From positions 37,752,001 to 37,816,000 of the forward strand of contig CM060895.1 of assembly GCA_030762935.1 (NCBI GenBank): DNA of 64,000 bases, written 5' to 3'. Shown here piece after piece: positions 23,487 through 35,782 of this stretch (the first letter of the stretch is position 1; each line of letters starts with the position of its first letter). The translations under genes were made by a program, and so were the position numbers. Origin of the DNA: Hymenopus coronatus (lineage: Eukaryota; Arthropoda; Insecta; Mantodea; Hymenopodidae). The notes under the pieces are model-generated. The model ran no database searches and was not told where the DNA came from. It saw only the letters and a program-made list of their open reading frames with translations.

Positions 23487-24354
23487 ACTTTCTCTATACG
23501 TACTATGTACATAGTGTATAGAGAAGGTCTTGAATTGCACCCAAAATTCGATGCCGAGATTTCACCGGAAATATATGTTTTGAGACCCCCTGAATAAAAA
23601 AAAAAGCATTTTTAGAAAAATGCCCGTGTGTCTGTCTGTGTGTATTTGCGTGTGTGTGTGTCTGTGGGCAGCATAGCTCAAAAATGAAAAGACCGTTAAA
23701 CACCAAACTTGGTATTTAAGCTTAGTATCTTCCAAGGATGCGACACGAAGATTTTCAAGAAAATCCCTCCACCCCAACTACCCTTCACATGGAAACATTT
23801 TCGAAAATTTTGGTTTTCTAAAAAATTGCTCTAATAATTTTGATTAAAACCTCTTATATATAAAACATTTACATGCCAAATAAAATGTATATCTTGAATT
23901 TTCTGGGAATAACCTCTGAAGACTACTTTAATCTGAATGCATTTTACGGAATTTAGCATAACTGCTAAACCATAAGAGAACGACAAAAACTTACCAAACA
24001 ACAAATGTAGAGAACATTAAAACATACAATTTATGTAACATACATTTTTTCGTGGAATTAATCGTTTTTAAGATATTCCTGATTTTTCGTTTCAACATTG
24101 AAAAATGTATATATTTCGCATACAGGAAAAGTATTCCTGTCCAAACAAACAAAGGAACTTCAGTCACATAGCAACCTGCTTTTGACTATCACTTGAAGCT
24201 ATGGTACTCTCTTATTTCGCTTCTACTTAAAGGAAGCAAGTAATAAGAATATTTTTGCTATTTTTTCTCGATTAGCATAAATAGAATCATAAGCTTTTTA
24301 ACAATAATTTGTTGCAGAGATGTGGAGAAAGTCATGTGAATTGATCACATCAGA
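23487..24354 (-). mobile_element. Family R element, complete
   Basis: ACTTTCTCTATACGTACTAT at 23487 to ATCACATCAGA at 24354 (868 bp). The palindrome is perfect around ACTATGTACATAGT, and the (GT)n tract is broken by CTGTCTGTG. Confidence 0.92.
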
Positions 24355-24499
24355 TTTTTTTATTAATATTACATACTTATTATTTTATGTATTGCAAAAG
24401 CACTTAGGTGTGAACCCGTACGATTGAAGATCAGTTATGTATACTGATATTTAAATACATATACTTATTCATTCATGTAGTCAACGACTCATATCTATG

Positions 24500-24800
24500 T
24501 TTCGTTTATGTTTGAATTCCATCGCGAATGAATATTTACGTGTAGAATAAACAGAGTTTGTGTCGCTGTAAGCTCTGGGTGTCAAGAGGCGCCTTGGCAG
24601 AAGACTGGAAGCGTCTGTGGCACGCTCGAGGTTGTTGACCATCCTCCGCGAGGGCCTTGACGAGAACCGGCCAGCCTCTCGCGTAGCCCGGTAGCCGCAA
24701 CAACAGATGAAGATCTGCGGGCGAAAGAAATACGAGCCCTGACGATAATGGTGGAGGAAATTATTTATACCGCGTCCCGGCTTGATTTGTGGAATCCACT
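24500..24800. other. GC-rich patch, unassigned
   Basis: Locally CpG-rich (for example CCTCCGCGAGGGCC). A 108-codon minus-strand frame ends at 24481, but the composition is not clearly protein-like. It might be an exon or a promoter remnant. Confidence 0.25.
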
Positions 24801-25148
24801 TCCACAACGACTAAATTAAAAACACGTCTCTTTTCTTATTTATGTTGGCACATCCGATGTTTTAATCCTCTGTGTCGTTCTAACGTTAATAAATGTATCA
24901 GAAATTGCGTTTATTGCTCTGCAGGGCACGTTTTCTGTTTCTTCTGTTAGCCTCGACGTGTTAATTAATGGAAGGAATGGCAGTACAGCAATTAACGTGC
25001 TTGTCGCTTGTATCTGGCTACTGTAGGATAATTATATGTGGGCATAGGAGGTAATATTTCTAAAACTGGGAGCATCTGTGGGGGTTCAACTAGCTTAACA
25101 ACCTGATTACATTGACCAGTGACTCTGGAATGTCAGAATTTCATTATT
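24801..25148. other. Low-copy DNA, no gene seen
   Basis: No recognised repeat or coding frame. Confidence 0.4.
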
Positions 25149-25967
25149 ACTTTCTCTATACGTACTATGTACATAGTGTATAAGGAAGGTATTGCACTCC
25201 ACCAAAAAATTCGATACCGAGATTTCACCGGAAATATATGTTTTAGGGTCCCCTGTATCCAAAAAAAGTATTTTCAGAAAAAGGTCCCTGTGTGTCTGTG
25301 AACACGATAACTCAAAAACGAAAAAAGTCCGTAAAATACCAAACTTGGTATTTAAGTTTAGTATCCCCCAGGGATGCGACACGAAGATTTTGAGAAAAAT
25401 CCCCCCACCCCAAACTACCCTTTACATAGAACTTTTTTCGAACATTTTGATTTTCTAAAAAATGGCTCTAACGATTTTGATTAAAATTGTATATTTTGAA
25501 TTTTCTGGGAATAGCCTCTGAAGACTACTTTATTCTGGGTCAATTTTACGGAATTTTGCATAACTGCTAAACCCTAAGAGATGGACAAAAACCTACCACA
25601 CAACAAATGTAGAGCACTTTAAAACACACAATTTATGTTATATACATTTTTTTCGTGGAAGTGATTGTTTTTGAGATATTCCTTGTTTTTGGTTTCAGCT
25701 ATAAAAAACTTATAATTTTGTGATACAGGACTTTGTGAACTTGTGTTCATACAAACAAAGAAACTTCAGTCACATAGCAACCAACCTTTGACCATCACTT
25801 TAAATTATGGTACTTCCTTATTTCGATTCTACTTACAAGTAAGCAAGTAATAAGTCTATTTCTGCTTATTTTTTCTCGATTAGAAGGAACTAAATAAAAG
25901 CATAAGCTTTTTAAAAATATTTTATTACAGAGATATAGAGAAAGTCATGTGAATGTAACACATCAGA
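25149..25967 (-). mobile_element. Family R element, complete
   Basis: ACTTTCTCTATACGTACTAT to ACACATCAGA (819 bp). A ~40-nt deletion removes the ATTAAAGATATTTACC block. The GT tract is short (CCTGTGTGTCTGTG). Confidence 0.92.
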
Positions 25968-26127
25968 TTTTTTTTGAGCGGTTGAATGTAATAGTTAATT
26001 TCCTAGAGTCTTGATAGGATTTGAATTTCAGTTCGTGAGTTCACCGCTATGCGCCATGGTGGCGAGGTATCGGTTCGTCGCCCACAGATGGCACTGTAGA
26101 ACTAAACCACGACTTGTGGACGCGCAG

Positions 26128-26405
26128 CTTTTTTCTTTTTTTAAACTGTTTCATTTATATAGCCCCCTTTAACATCTAAGGTCATATCGGGGGCTTTCCG
26201 CTTGAAACAACTCGTTGTTTCTAGGTACTTTTACGTTGGTTTAAATCATTTTGTTTTACTCAAACACGCACACATTCACATACAAACTTTCAGACTCTGT
26301 GGGGGATAAGGAATGCTTCTGGCTAAAGAAAAATTCCCCGCCCTAGCCGGAAATGTCACCCGGGACCCCCGGGTGAGAAGTCAGCTCGCTGACCACTCCA
26401 CCACC
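26128..26405 (-). mobile_element. SINE, family A (tRNA-derived)
   Basis: The poly-T side comes first, then TATAGCCCCCTTTAACATC, AGGTCATATCGGGGGC, the AATTCCCCGCCC block and a tRNA-like head with GTCAGCTCGCTGACCACTC. Confidence 0.85.
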
Positions 26406-26407
26406 TC

Positions 26408-26515
26408 TTTCAAGGTATGAGGTTCTTTTACGTGCAAACAAACATTACACGGGACCAACGGCTTTACCTTTCTTCCGAAGGAAGCCATACTAATACTAAG
26501 GATTTACACGTAGAT
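26408..26515 (-). mobile_element. SINE, family C fragment
   Basis: Matches the middle of family C (TTCTTTTACGTGC, ACACGGGACCAACGGC, TTCCGAAGGAAGCCAT). It lies between two family A copies and lacks its head and tail. Confidence 0.6.
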
Positions 26516-26524
26516 AACACTTAA

Positions 26525-26812
26525 CTCTGCCCCGTGGTCGAGTGGTCAGTGAGCTGTCTTCTCACCCGGAGGTCCTGGGTTTGATTCGCGCACTGAGGCG
26601 GGGAGTTTTTCTTTAACCAGAAATATTCCTTATCCTGCACACAGTCTGGAAATATGCATGTGAGAGTGAATGTGTGTGTATTTAGTGATATAAAATGATA
26701 CACCTAATGCCAATAACCTACTGTAACAAAAGAGTTATTTCACAAGTCCCGATATGACTATAGAAGTTAAAGGGGGCTATGCAAGTGAAACAATTTAAAA
26801 AAAAAAGCAATT
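26525..26812 (+). mobile_element. SINE, family A
   Basis: tRNA-like head CCGTGGTCGAGTGGTCAGTG and B-box region GGTCCTGGGTTTGATTC. The body has GAATGTGTGTG, then GTTAAAGGGGGCTATG and an A run. Confidence 0.88.
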
Positions 26813-26915
26813 TAAGCTAGTCTTTGGTCGGAATCTTTTGAGACAGTGGAAGGGGAAAGACAGGAAACAGGTTGCTCGTTCCCATATTACTGTTACAAGC
26901 ATTATATTACGTAAA

Positions 26916-27730
26916 TTGAATGTGTTCCATTCAAATAACTTTCTCTAGCTGTTCCATATACAAAATATGCTTAGAAAAGATTATTCTTTTATCTACTTTA
27001 AGCTAATCCTGATAAACGTAACAGAAGCGATCTTATACCTTCCTTCCTTGTAAGTAGAAGAGAAAAAGGGGGAATACACTAGGCTAAAGAGATAGTAAAC
27101 TCTTTGAAAAGATGGTCGCTATGTGAAACAATTGAGATTCGGTTCATTTCGCTTTACATGGTCCCGTTAGGGAAAAGTTAGGTAGTTTAAAATTGAAACC
27201 AATAACAAGGAATATCTCGAAAATGGCCAATTTTGCAAGAAAAAAGTATATAGCATAAATTATTGTTTCAACGAGGCAACATTTTTGTGTAGTGAGCTTT
27301 TGTCTTATCTCCTACGGTTTACCAGTTATGCAAAATTCATTCATAATGAAGAGCCCTTCAGAGGTTATTTACAGAAAGTTAATATACATTTTATATGTCA
27401 TGTAAATATCTTTAATGTAAGTGATTTTAATCAAAATTTTCAAAAAAAATTCCTTGTAAAGGGTAGTTTGAAGTCGGGGGATTTTCCTCCAAATCTTCGT
27501 GTCGCATTCTTGGAAGATACTAAACATAAATACCAAGTTTGGTATTTTACCGACTTTTCATTTTGGAGTTCTCGTGTTCACAGACACACGGACACACGCG
27601 GACCTTTTTCTTAAAAAATATTTTTTTATTCTGGGGACCTCAAAACATAAATTTCCGGTGAAATCTCGACATCAAAATTTTGGGTAGAATGCAATACTGT
27701 CACTATACACTATGTATATAGTATTCCAAG
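26916..27730 (+). mobile_element. Family R element, subfamily with CTGTTCC head
   Basis: The head TGTGTTCCATTCAAATAACT and CTAGCTGTTCC differ from the majority TCTCTACATCTCTG head and are shared with 41356 and 47906. It ends at a decayed hairpin (CACTATACACTATGTATATAG). Confidence 0.8.
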
Positions 27731-27893
27731 TTTCTTTATTTCCCCCTTTTTTGTCTCTGAATGGAAACAAGTAATTTTCACTGAAAATTAATCAAATACT
27801 ATACAATGTATTAATTTGTGGTATTGCCTTTGTGTATGGCCTTTTTAATGTGCAAACGCTGATAAAACAAGTTCCTTTCTTCTATTTTTTTTT

Positions 27894-28770
27894 ACTTTCT
27901 CTATACGCACTATGTACATAGTGTATAGAGCATGTATTGCACTCCACCAAAAAATTTGATTCCGAGATTTCACCGGAAATATATGTTTTAGGGACCCCTG
28001 TATCCAAAAAAAAAAAAAAAGAATTTTCAGAAAAAGGTTCGTGTGTGTCCGTGTGTCAGTGCGTCCATGTGTCTATGAACACGATAACTCAAAAACGAAA
28101 AGTCGGTAAAATAACAAACTTGGTATTTAAGTTTAGTATCTTCCGGGGATGCGACACAAAGATTTTGAGAAAAATTCCCCCACTCCAAACTACCCTTTAC
28201 ATGGAACTTTTTTCGAAAATTTTGATTTTCTAAAAAGTGGCTCTAATGATTTTGATTAAAATATCGTATATTAAAGATATTTACCTGACAAATAAAATGT
28301 ATATTTCTGGGAATAGCCTCTGAAGACTACTTTATTCTGAGTGAATTTTACGGACTTTTGCGTAACTGCTAAACCGTAAGAGAGAGAGAGACACAAAAAC
28401 TAACTCCACAAAAATGTAGAGCACATTAAAACACACAATTTATATTGTATACTTTTTTTTCGTGGAGTTGATTGTTTTTGGATATTCATTGTTTTTTATT
28501 TAAGTTATAAAAACTTATATTTTTCTAATACAGGAATTTGTGAACTCGTGTCCATACAAACAAAGGAACTTCAGTTACATAGCAACCAGCTTTTGACTCA
28601 CTTTAACCTATGGTACTCCCTTATTTCGCTTCTACTTGCAAGGAAGCAAGAAATAAGACTATTTCTGCTAATTTTTTCTCGATTAGCATAAAGTAAATAG
28701 AAGCATAAGCTTTTTAAAAATAATTTATTGCAGAGATATAGAGAAAGTCATGTGAATGGAACACATCATA
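27894..28770 (-). mobile_element. Family R element, complete
   Basis: ACTTTCTCTATACGCACTAT to ACACATCATA (877 bp), inserted in a T run (TTTTTTTT before the ACTTT). A 15-nt A run lies near 28007-28021. Confidence 0.9.
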
Positions 28771-29235
28771 TTTTTTCTTTTTCTGTTTTCCCTACGTTTT
28801 GTGTTTTGCTTTCCTACTGGCTTTCCGTTTTACGCACATTTACAAGAAACACTAACACTCATGAACAAGGCGATCCCTTACGTCACGGAGCATCTTTGAA
28901 ACTGCCTGACTTAAGAAACAGTCAATGCTGACCTTTCCCTGTATCGAAAGAAATGAGTCAAGATTTGGAAGGCACGTCATCAGTGCACCTGCGTATGTAC
29001 CGCAGTGACGTGATATAGTATTACGAAAGCTTTACGGTTTACGAGTACTCTTGACCTAGCTATCGCAAGAATTGCAATGTTCATGCTGAATCTAATTCAA
29101 GCGCTGGTATCGCTTTATTTTGCTGCTTGTTAAATAAAAAAGGAAAGAGAAAAAACTTCTAATATATTACATATGCATCAATTTCTCCTCGTAACTTCAA
29201 CAAACTATTCTTACGAAAGTTTATTTTAATTTATA
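28771..29235. promoter_or_regulatory. Low-copy stretch with clustered CRE/AP-1-like sites
   Basis: TACGTCAC (28879-28886), TGAGTCA (28954-28960), CACGTCAT (28973-28980) and TGACGTGA (29006-29013) lie within 135 bp of low-copy DNA. Possible enhancer or promoter, inferred from motifs only. Confidence 0.25.
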
Positions 29236-29239
29236 TACA

Positions 29240-29315
29240 GACCAAAAATTAGATACCGAGATTTCACCGAAATTATACGTTTTAAGGTCCTCTGTATAAA
29301 ACACTTTTAGAAAAA
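29240..29315 (-). mobile_element. Family R head fragment
   Basis: Carries AAAAATTAGATACCGAGATT and stops at the AAAAATATTATG junction, where a copy of opposite orientation begins. Confidence 0.6.
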
Positions 29316-29765
29316 TATTATGTGTTCCATTCACATGCCTTTCTCTATATCTCTGCAACAAATTATTGTTAAAAATCTTATTCTATTTATTACTATGCTA
29401 ATCGAGAAAAATTAGCATAGTCTAATTACTTGCTTCCTTGTAAGTATAAGAGAAATAAGGGAGAACATAGGCTAAAGCGATAGTCAAATTTTAAAAGCTG
29501 GTTGTCATGTGATTGAAGTTCCTTTGTTTGTATGGTCAGGAGTTGACAAGTGTGTTTTAAAACTAAGTTCAATAATGAAGAATATCTTAAAAACTGTCAG
29601 CTCCATGAAAAAAAAAAAAAATCAAGTAATATAAATTGTGTGTTTTTGTCTATCTCTTACGGATTACCAGCTACGCAAACATTTCTCAAAACTCATCCAA
29701 AATAAAGATGTCTTCAGAGGCTATCCCCAGATAATTCAAGATGTACATTTTATCTATCATGCAAT
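29316..29765 (+). mobile_element. Family R element, 3'-truncated
   Basis: Starts TGTGTTCCATTCACATGCC and is recognisable to about ATCTATCATGCAA, so only the 5' half remains. Confidence 0.75.
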
Positions 29766-30133
29766 TGGACGTCATTTTAAGGCGATACGCTGGTTAATTG
29801 ACTCCCTCTGTCTAATTTTAAGTCTTATTTTTCTCAGGTACAGTTTTTGTTTTGTTTTTTTCAAATTCAAAAGCTTATTTTCTGTCACAAAAATATAGCT
29901 AAGAGGTCTGACAATTATTCCCAAAGCAGGACGGAATGTGCGTAATAAAACATCTGCTTGGATTTTTTTTATACTGGTCATATATTTGTTTTAAAATTAA
30001 TTAGTATAATAATGCGATATTTTTTGCAGTTTTTTGCATTTTGTAATTTAATTTCTTTTAAAAATATTTCAATATAGAGACATTTTTCCCAGATAATTTG
30101 TCACAAACTATTAAGGAATGTAATTTATAAAAA
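29766..30133. other. Low-copy AT-rich DNA, no gene seen
   Basis: No recognised repeat. Small frames here have no support. Confidence 0.4.
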
Positions 30134-30926
30134 ATGTGATGTTATCAATTCACATGACTTTCTCTACATCTCTGCAACAAATTATTCTGTTTACTTCATC
30201 TAATCGAGAAAAAAATAGCAGAAATAGTCTTATTACTTCTTTGTTAGTAGAAGCGAAATAAGGGGGTACCATAGTTTAAAGTGATAGTCAAAAGCTGGTT
30301 GCTTTGTGACTAAAATAAGTTTTTTATAGCTGAAAACAAGAACAAAGAATATCTCAAAAACAATCAACTCCACGAAAAAAATGTATGTAACATAAATTGT
30401 GTGTTTTAAAGTGCTGTACATTTGTTGTGTGGTAAGTTTTTGTCCATCTCTTACGGTTTAGCAGTTATGTAAAATTCCGTAAAATTGACCGAGAATAAAG
30501 TAGTGTTCAGAGGCTAATCCCAGTAAATTCAAAATAAACATTTTATTTGTCAGGTAAATATCTTCAATATACGACATTTTAATCAAAATCGTTGGAGCCA
30601 TTTTTTTAGAAAAACAAAAATTTCGAAAAAAGTTCCATGTAAAGGGTAGTTTGGGTTGGTGGGATTTTTCTCAAAATCTTCGTGTCGTATCCCTGGAAGA
30701 TACTAAACTTAAATACCAAGTTTGGTATTTTACTGACTTTTCGTTTTTGAATTATTATGTTCACAGACACACGGACACACACACACGGACCTTTTTCTGA
30801 AAATACTTTTTTTTGCATACAGGGGACCCTAAAACACATATTTCCGGTGAAATCTCGGTATCGAACTTTTTGGGGGAATGCAATACCTTCTCTATACACT
30901 ATGTACATAGTACGTATATGGAAAGT
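30134..30926 (+). mobile_element. Family R element, near full length
   Basis: Lacks the first ~10 nt but keeps CACATGACTTTCTCTACATC and ends ACGTATATGGAAAGT. Deletions occur in the GAAGTTCC and GAGTTGACAAATTC blocks. Confidence 0.88.
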
Positions 30927-31084
30927 AAAAAGGTGCACGTAGATTTTGATTTTAGTTAATTAAGTCGAATAAATTAATATTTCCGGTTTATTTATGAAAT
31001 TTTGTAGGAATTTTTATTTTGTTGGCAATAATTTATGTACAAAGAATTAAATGTCTAGCCTTAGTACTTCAGAGCACACTTCCA

Positions 31085-31180
31085 AATTTTATCATTTAGA
31101 TGTTCCCTTAAAACATGTGAAATTTAGATGTCGAATTTTGGGTGGAGTACAATACTTCTTTCAGTACCAGAAAAAGCAAA
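31085..31180 (+). mobile_element. Ancient family R 3' fragment
   Basis: Retains AAAACATGTGAAATTTAG and TTTTGGGTGGAGTACAATAC, consistent with the last 100 nt of the family. Confidence 0.45.
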
Positions 31181-31736
31181 GATGGCTTATGAAACAACTC
31201 GTAACGTGGCACTTTATCGATTTATCGCGAGTACGATATCGACTTAACCTTCAATGTTCCCCTAATTGTCGCAAAGGGGCCAATTAGAGCGTTTTCCTTC
31301 TGAAAACGGGGGAAGGACTAACAACGCAACTTCCAGGAAACTGACAAAGAAAGAAACGTGCAACGTGAACAAAGAGATGTTAGCTATTATACCGAAATTT
31401 TCCCAAAAGACTTAGTTGGTCAGGTGTCCGTGCAAATGGTAGGTTATATGAAATGAATTACGACGTGAAATTGCGCTGCTTTGTGCTTACTCATTTCCTG
31501 CGTGGAACCTTTTTATTCATTCACAGAAATTAGCGGTTCCATCTTCTGTCTTAGTTTAAATGGCCCTTGACGTGAACTATAATTTATTTGATGCTTAAAT
31601 GCCGTTATCTCGAGCTACCATGCGGAACTAAATGTATACTGGACTGTTTCTGTGGTCTAGTAGTCAGCATGCTAGCTTCCAAACCCAAAGATCCTAGTTC
31701 CATAGGTGTCATATAAATAGAAAAAATCTGACGTGT
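31181..31736. other. Low-copy DNA, no gene seen
   Basis: Includes a SINE-like piece near 31640-31700 (TGTGGTCTAGTAGTCAGCATG resembles a tRNA A-box region), too short to classify. Confidence 0.35.
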
Positions 31737-32565
31737 TCCATTCACTTATCTTTCTCTATGTCTCTGTAACAAATTATTGTTAATAAGCTTATTCTTCTAT
31801 CTACTTCATGCTAATCGATAAACATTAGCAGAAATACCCTTATTACTTAGTCCCTTTAAGCATAAGGTATATAAGGGAATACACTATGCTAAACCGACAG
31901 TCAGATGTTCTAAAATGTGGTTGCCATGGGAATAAAATCCAATTCTTTGCATGTCGAATGCATTTGACAAGTTCCCGTATGAGAAAAGTATTTTAAAAGC
32001 TGAAACCAATAATCCGGAATATCTAAAAAACGGTTAACTCTACAATAAATTGCATATGACATAAATTGTGTGTTTTAATGAGATCTTCCTTTTTTCTGTG
32101 TTAAGTTTTTGTATATCTCTTACTGTTTGGTAGTTATACAAAAGTCATCCAGAATGAAGAGGTCTTTAGAAGCTATTCCCAGAAAATTCAAGATATGCAT
32201 TTCGTTTGTCATAAAAATATCTTATACATAAGGTATTTCAATTAAAATCATTAGTCATTTTTGAGAAAATCAAAATTTTCGGAAAATGTTTTGTATAAAG
32301 GGTAGTTTGAGATGGGGGGGATTTTCTTGAAAATCCTTGTGTCGTATACCAAACTTAAATACCAAGTTTGGTATTTAACGGTCTTTTCGTTTTTGAGCTA
32401 TGCTGTCCACAAACACACACACGCACACACGGACCTTTTTCCAAAAAAAAAATTATTCGGGGGGCCCCCAAAACATGTATTTCCGGTGAAATCTCGGTAA
32501 CGAATTTTTGGGTGGAATAGAATACCTTCTCTATATACTATGTACATAGAACATGTGGAGGAAGT
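31737..32565 (+). mobile_element. Family R element, first of a tandem pair
   Basis: TCTGACGTGTTCC at 31737 to AGGAAGT at 32565 (829 bp). Only five bases, ATAAA, separate it from the next copy in the same orientation, and both carry the GACGT head variant and TGAAATCCGATTC-type internal changes. Confidence 0.92.
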
Positions 32566-32570
32566 ATAAA

Positions 32571-33462
32571 TCTGACGTATTTCATTCACTTGACTTTCTC
32601 TACATTTCTGTAACAAATTATTATTAATCGGCTTATTCTTCTATCTACTTCATAGCAATCGAGATAAATGTTAGCAGAAACAGTCTTATTACTAAGTTCC
32701 TTTAAGTAGATGATATATAAGGGAATACAGTATGCTAAACAGACAGTCAGATGTTTTAAAATGTGGTTGCCATGGGATTGAAATCCGATTCTTTACATGT
32801 CGAATTCATTTGGCAAGTGCCCGTGTGAGAAAAGTATGTTAACACTGAAGCCAACAACAAGAAATATCTCCTAAATGATCAACCCCACAAAAAAAAAAAA
32901 AAAAAAATATGAGACAAATTGTGTATTTTAACGAGATCTACATCTTTTGTGTACTAAGTTTTTGTCTATCTCTTACGGTTTACAAGTAATACAAAATTCA
33001 ACCAAATTCATTCAGAACGAGCAAGTCTTCAGAGCTATTCCCAGAAAATTCAAGATATACATTTTATTTGTGATGTAAACAACTTAAATATACGGAATTT
33101 TAATCAAAATCGTTATAGCCAATTTGGAGAAAAAATCAAGAGCTTCAAAATTTTTTTCTATGTGAAGTGTAGTTTGGGGTGGGGGGATTTTCTCAACATC
33201 TTCGTTTCGCATCCGTGGATGATACTAAACTTAAATACCAAGTTTGGTATTTTACCAACTTTTTGTTTTTGAGTTATTGTGTTCAAATAGACACGGAGCT
33301 TTTTCTAAAATTGTGTTGTTTTTTTTTGTTTTTTTGTTTTTTTTTTTTGTTTTTTTTTTTTTTTTTTGGATACAGGGAATCCTAATGCCTGTATTTCCGG
33401 TGAAATCTCGGTATTGAATTTTTGGGTGTAATACAATACCTTCTCTGTACATTATCTACATT
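32571..33462 (+). mobile_element. Family R element, second of a tandem pair
   Basis: TCTGACGTATTTC at 32571 to a decayed hairpin at about 33462. A long T-rich run (33315-33368) replaces the usual TTTTTCCAAAA block. It shares the head variant with the preceding copy. Confidence 0.9.
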
Positions 33463-33615
33463 CCTAAAATGATCCCATATCATTGTAAATACTGCCTGGC
33501 GCTAAACCACCTTCAAACGGTTTTGCAATAAAAGGCAAATGTTGGTCGTAAAAGAAGTTAGCCTTCCTGAGAGAATTATCTGAGTGTGTTCTGGGAAGGA
33601 AGGAGGAATTAGGTT
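33463..33615. other. Low-copy DNA before the GC island
   Basis: No recognised repeat. Confidence 0.35.
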
Positions 33616-33820
33616 GCCCTTATCTCGTAGCCAGTCATCCGAGTGTCACTAAGCGGCAGGACGCCGGTCCGTCCGGCGCCGGTGGCTCTACCGGCCACGC
33701 GAGCTTACAGCAACCTGCCGGGTGGGTTCACGGCCGACCAAGCCTGGACACGGCCCGGCCCGGCCCGGGTCTCACCCTACCGACCGACATCCGTGATTAC
33801 ATCAGTGGCGTGCATTTCGA
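33616..33820. promoter_or_regulatory. GC/CpG-rich island, possible exon or promoter
   Basis: The most GC-rich ~150 bp of the window (CCGGTCCGTCCGGCGCCGG and CGGCCCGGCCCGGCCC). Two + strand frames stay open across it and through the AT-rich part to about 33966, so frame openness is not evidence of coding. An acceptor-like AAGCGGCAG and a donor-like CCGG|GTGGGT are present. There is no ATG at the start of either frame. Confidence 0.28.
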
Positions 33821-34163
33821 CTACGTTAATAACGAAATTAACTGCTCAAGATTGTTATGGTGCACGAAAAATGTTAAAACATTGCGAGAAAACAGATTAT
33901 GTAACATACATTTTGTTCAAACTTTCGAACACTTTTGTGCTCAGGAGGGAACTTGGACTATTCAGTTAACCTAGATATGTAATCTCAACATTCTGAGGTA
34001 AATATGTGTCCGTAAATTAAAAGCTAGCTAATTTTTAAAAGTAGGTATTAATTTACACAGTTTTTTAATAATGCCTTTTCAGTTCGTATTTTAATATCGA
34101 AATGCCATTGATTTTCTCAACCATAAATTAACGTGCCTACAATTAAACGTGGCAAATATTTTT
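33821..34163. other. Low-copy AT-rich DNA, no gene seen
   Basis: No recognised repeat. Confidence 0.4.
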
Positions 34164-35782
34164 ACTTTCTCTATACGACTATGTACATAGTGTATAGAGA
34201 AGGTATTGTAATGCACCCAAAAATTCGATATCGAGATTTCACCGGAAATATATGTTTTGAGACCCCCTGAATAAAAAAAATATTTTTAGAAAAATGTCCG
34301 TGTGTGTCTGTGTGTGTTGTGTGTGTCTGTGGGCTGCTTAGCTCAAAAACGAAAAGACCGTTGAATACCAAACTTGGTATTTAAGTTTGGTATCTTCCAA
34401 GGTTGCGACATGAAGATTTTCAAGAAAATCCCCACCCCAACTACCCTTTACATGGAACTTTTTTCGAAAAGTTTGATTTTCTTAAAAATGGCTCTAACGA
34501 TTTTATATTAAAATAACGTATATTAAAGATATTTACCTGACAAATAAAATGTATATCTTGAAGTTTCTGGGAATAGCCTCTGAAGACAAATTTATTCTGG
34601 ATGAATTTTACGGAATTTTGCGTAACTGCTAAGCTGTAAGAGGTAGACAAAAACTTACCATACAAAAAATGTAGAACATATTAAAATATAATTTATGTTA
34701 TATTTTTTTTTTTTTCGTGGAGTAGATCGTTTTTTAGATATTTCTTGTTACTTTCTCCATACGCACTATGTACATAGTGTATAGAGAAAGTATTGCACTC
34801 CACCAAAAATTCGATACCGAGATTTCACCGGAAATATATGTTTAAGGGTCCCCAATATCCAAAAAAAGCATTTTCACAAAAAGGTCCGTGTGTGTGTGTG
34901 TGGCCGTGTGTCTGTGAACACGATAACTCAAAAACGAAAAGTCGGCAAAATACCAAACTTGGTATTTAAGTTTAGTATCTTCCAGGGATTCGACACGAAG
35001 ATTTTGAGAAAAATCCTCCCACCCCCAACTACCCTTTACATGGAACTTTTCTCGAAAATGTTGATTTTCTCAAAAATGGCTCTAACGATTTTGATTAAAA
35101 TTTCGTATATTAAAGGCATTTACCTGACAAATGAAATGTATATCTTGAATTTTCTGGGAATAGCCTCTGAAGAGTAGTTTATTCTGGATGAATTTTACTA
35201 AATTTTGAATGACTGCTAAACCGTAAGAGATGGACAAAAACTTACAACACAAAAAATGTAGAGCACCTTAAAACACACAATTTATGTTATATACATTTTT
35301 TCGTGGAGTTCGTCGTTTTTGTGACATTCCTTATTTTTGGTTTCTGCTATGAAAAACGTAAACTTTTCTCATACAGGAACTTGTCAATTCCTATCCATAT
35401 AAACAAAGGAACTTCATTGACATAGCAACCAGCTTTTGACTATCACTTTAACCTACGGTTGTCCCTTATTTCGCTTCTACTTACAAGGAAGTGAGTAATA
35501 AGACTATTTCTGCTAATTTTTTCTGATTAGCATAAAGTAAATAGAAGTATAAGGTTTTTAAGAATTATTTGTTGCAGGGATATGGAGAAAGTCATGTGAA
35601 TGGTACACATCAGATTTTTTTTGGTTTCAGCTTTAAAAACATACTTTTCTAATACGGGAATTTGTCGACTCCTGTCCATACAAACAAAGGAACTTCATTC
35701 ATATAGTAACCAGCTTTTGACTATCACTTTAACCTGGTGTACACTTATTTCGCTTCTACTTATAAGGAAGGAAGTAATAAGT
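34164..35782 (-). mobile_element. Family R element, outer copy of a nest
   Basis: Head part at 34164-34749 (ACTTTCTCTATACGACTATG to GATATTTCTTGTT). The remainder resumes at 35623 with GGTTTCAGCTTTAAAAAC and runs to GTAATAAG at 35782. The two parts join exactly at the family's TTCCTTGTTTTTGG block once the inner copy is removed. The far terminus is missing. Confidence 0.93.
34750..35614 (-). mobile_element. Family R element, inner copy (young subfamily)
   Basis: Starts ACTTTCTCCATACGCACTAT and ends ACACATCAGA, 865 bp. It is inserted in the T run of the outer copy and shows no target duplication beyond T's. Diagnostic changes shared with 38849-39705 include TTTCTCCATAC, GAAGAGTAGTTTATT and CTATCCATATAAAC. 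Confidence 0.95.
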
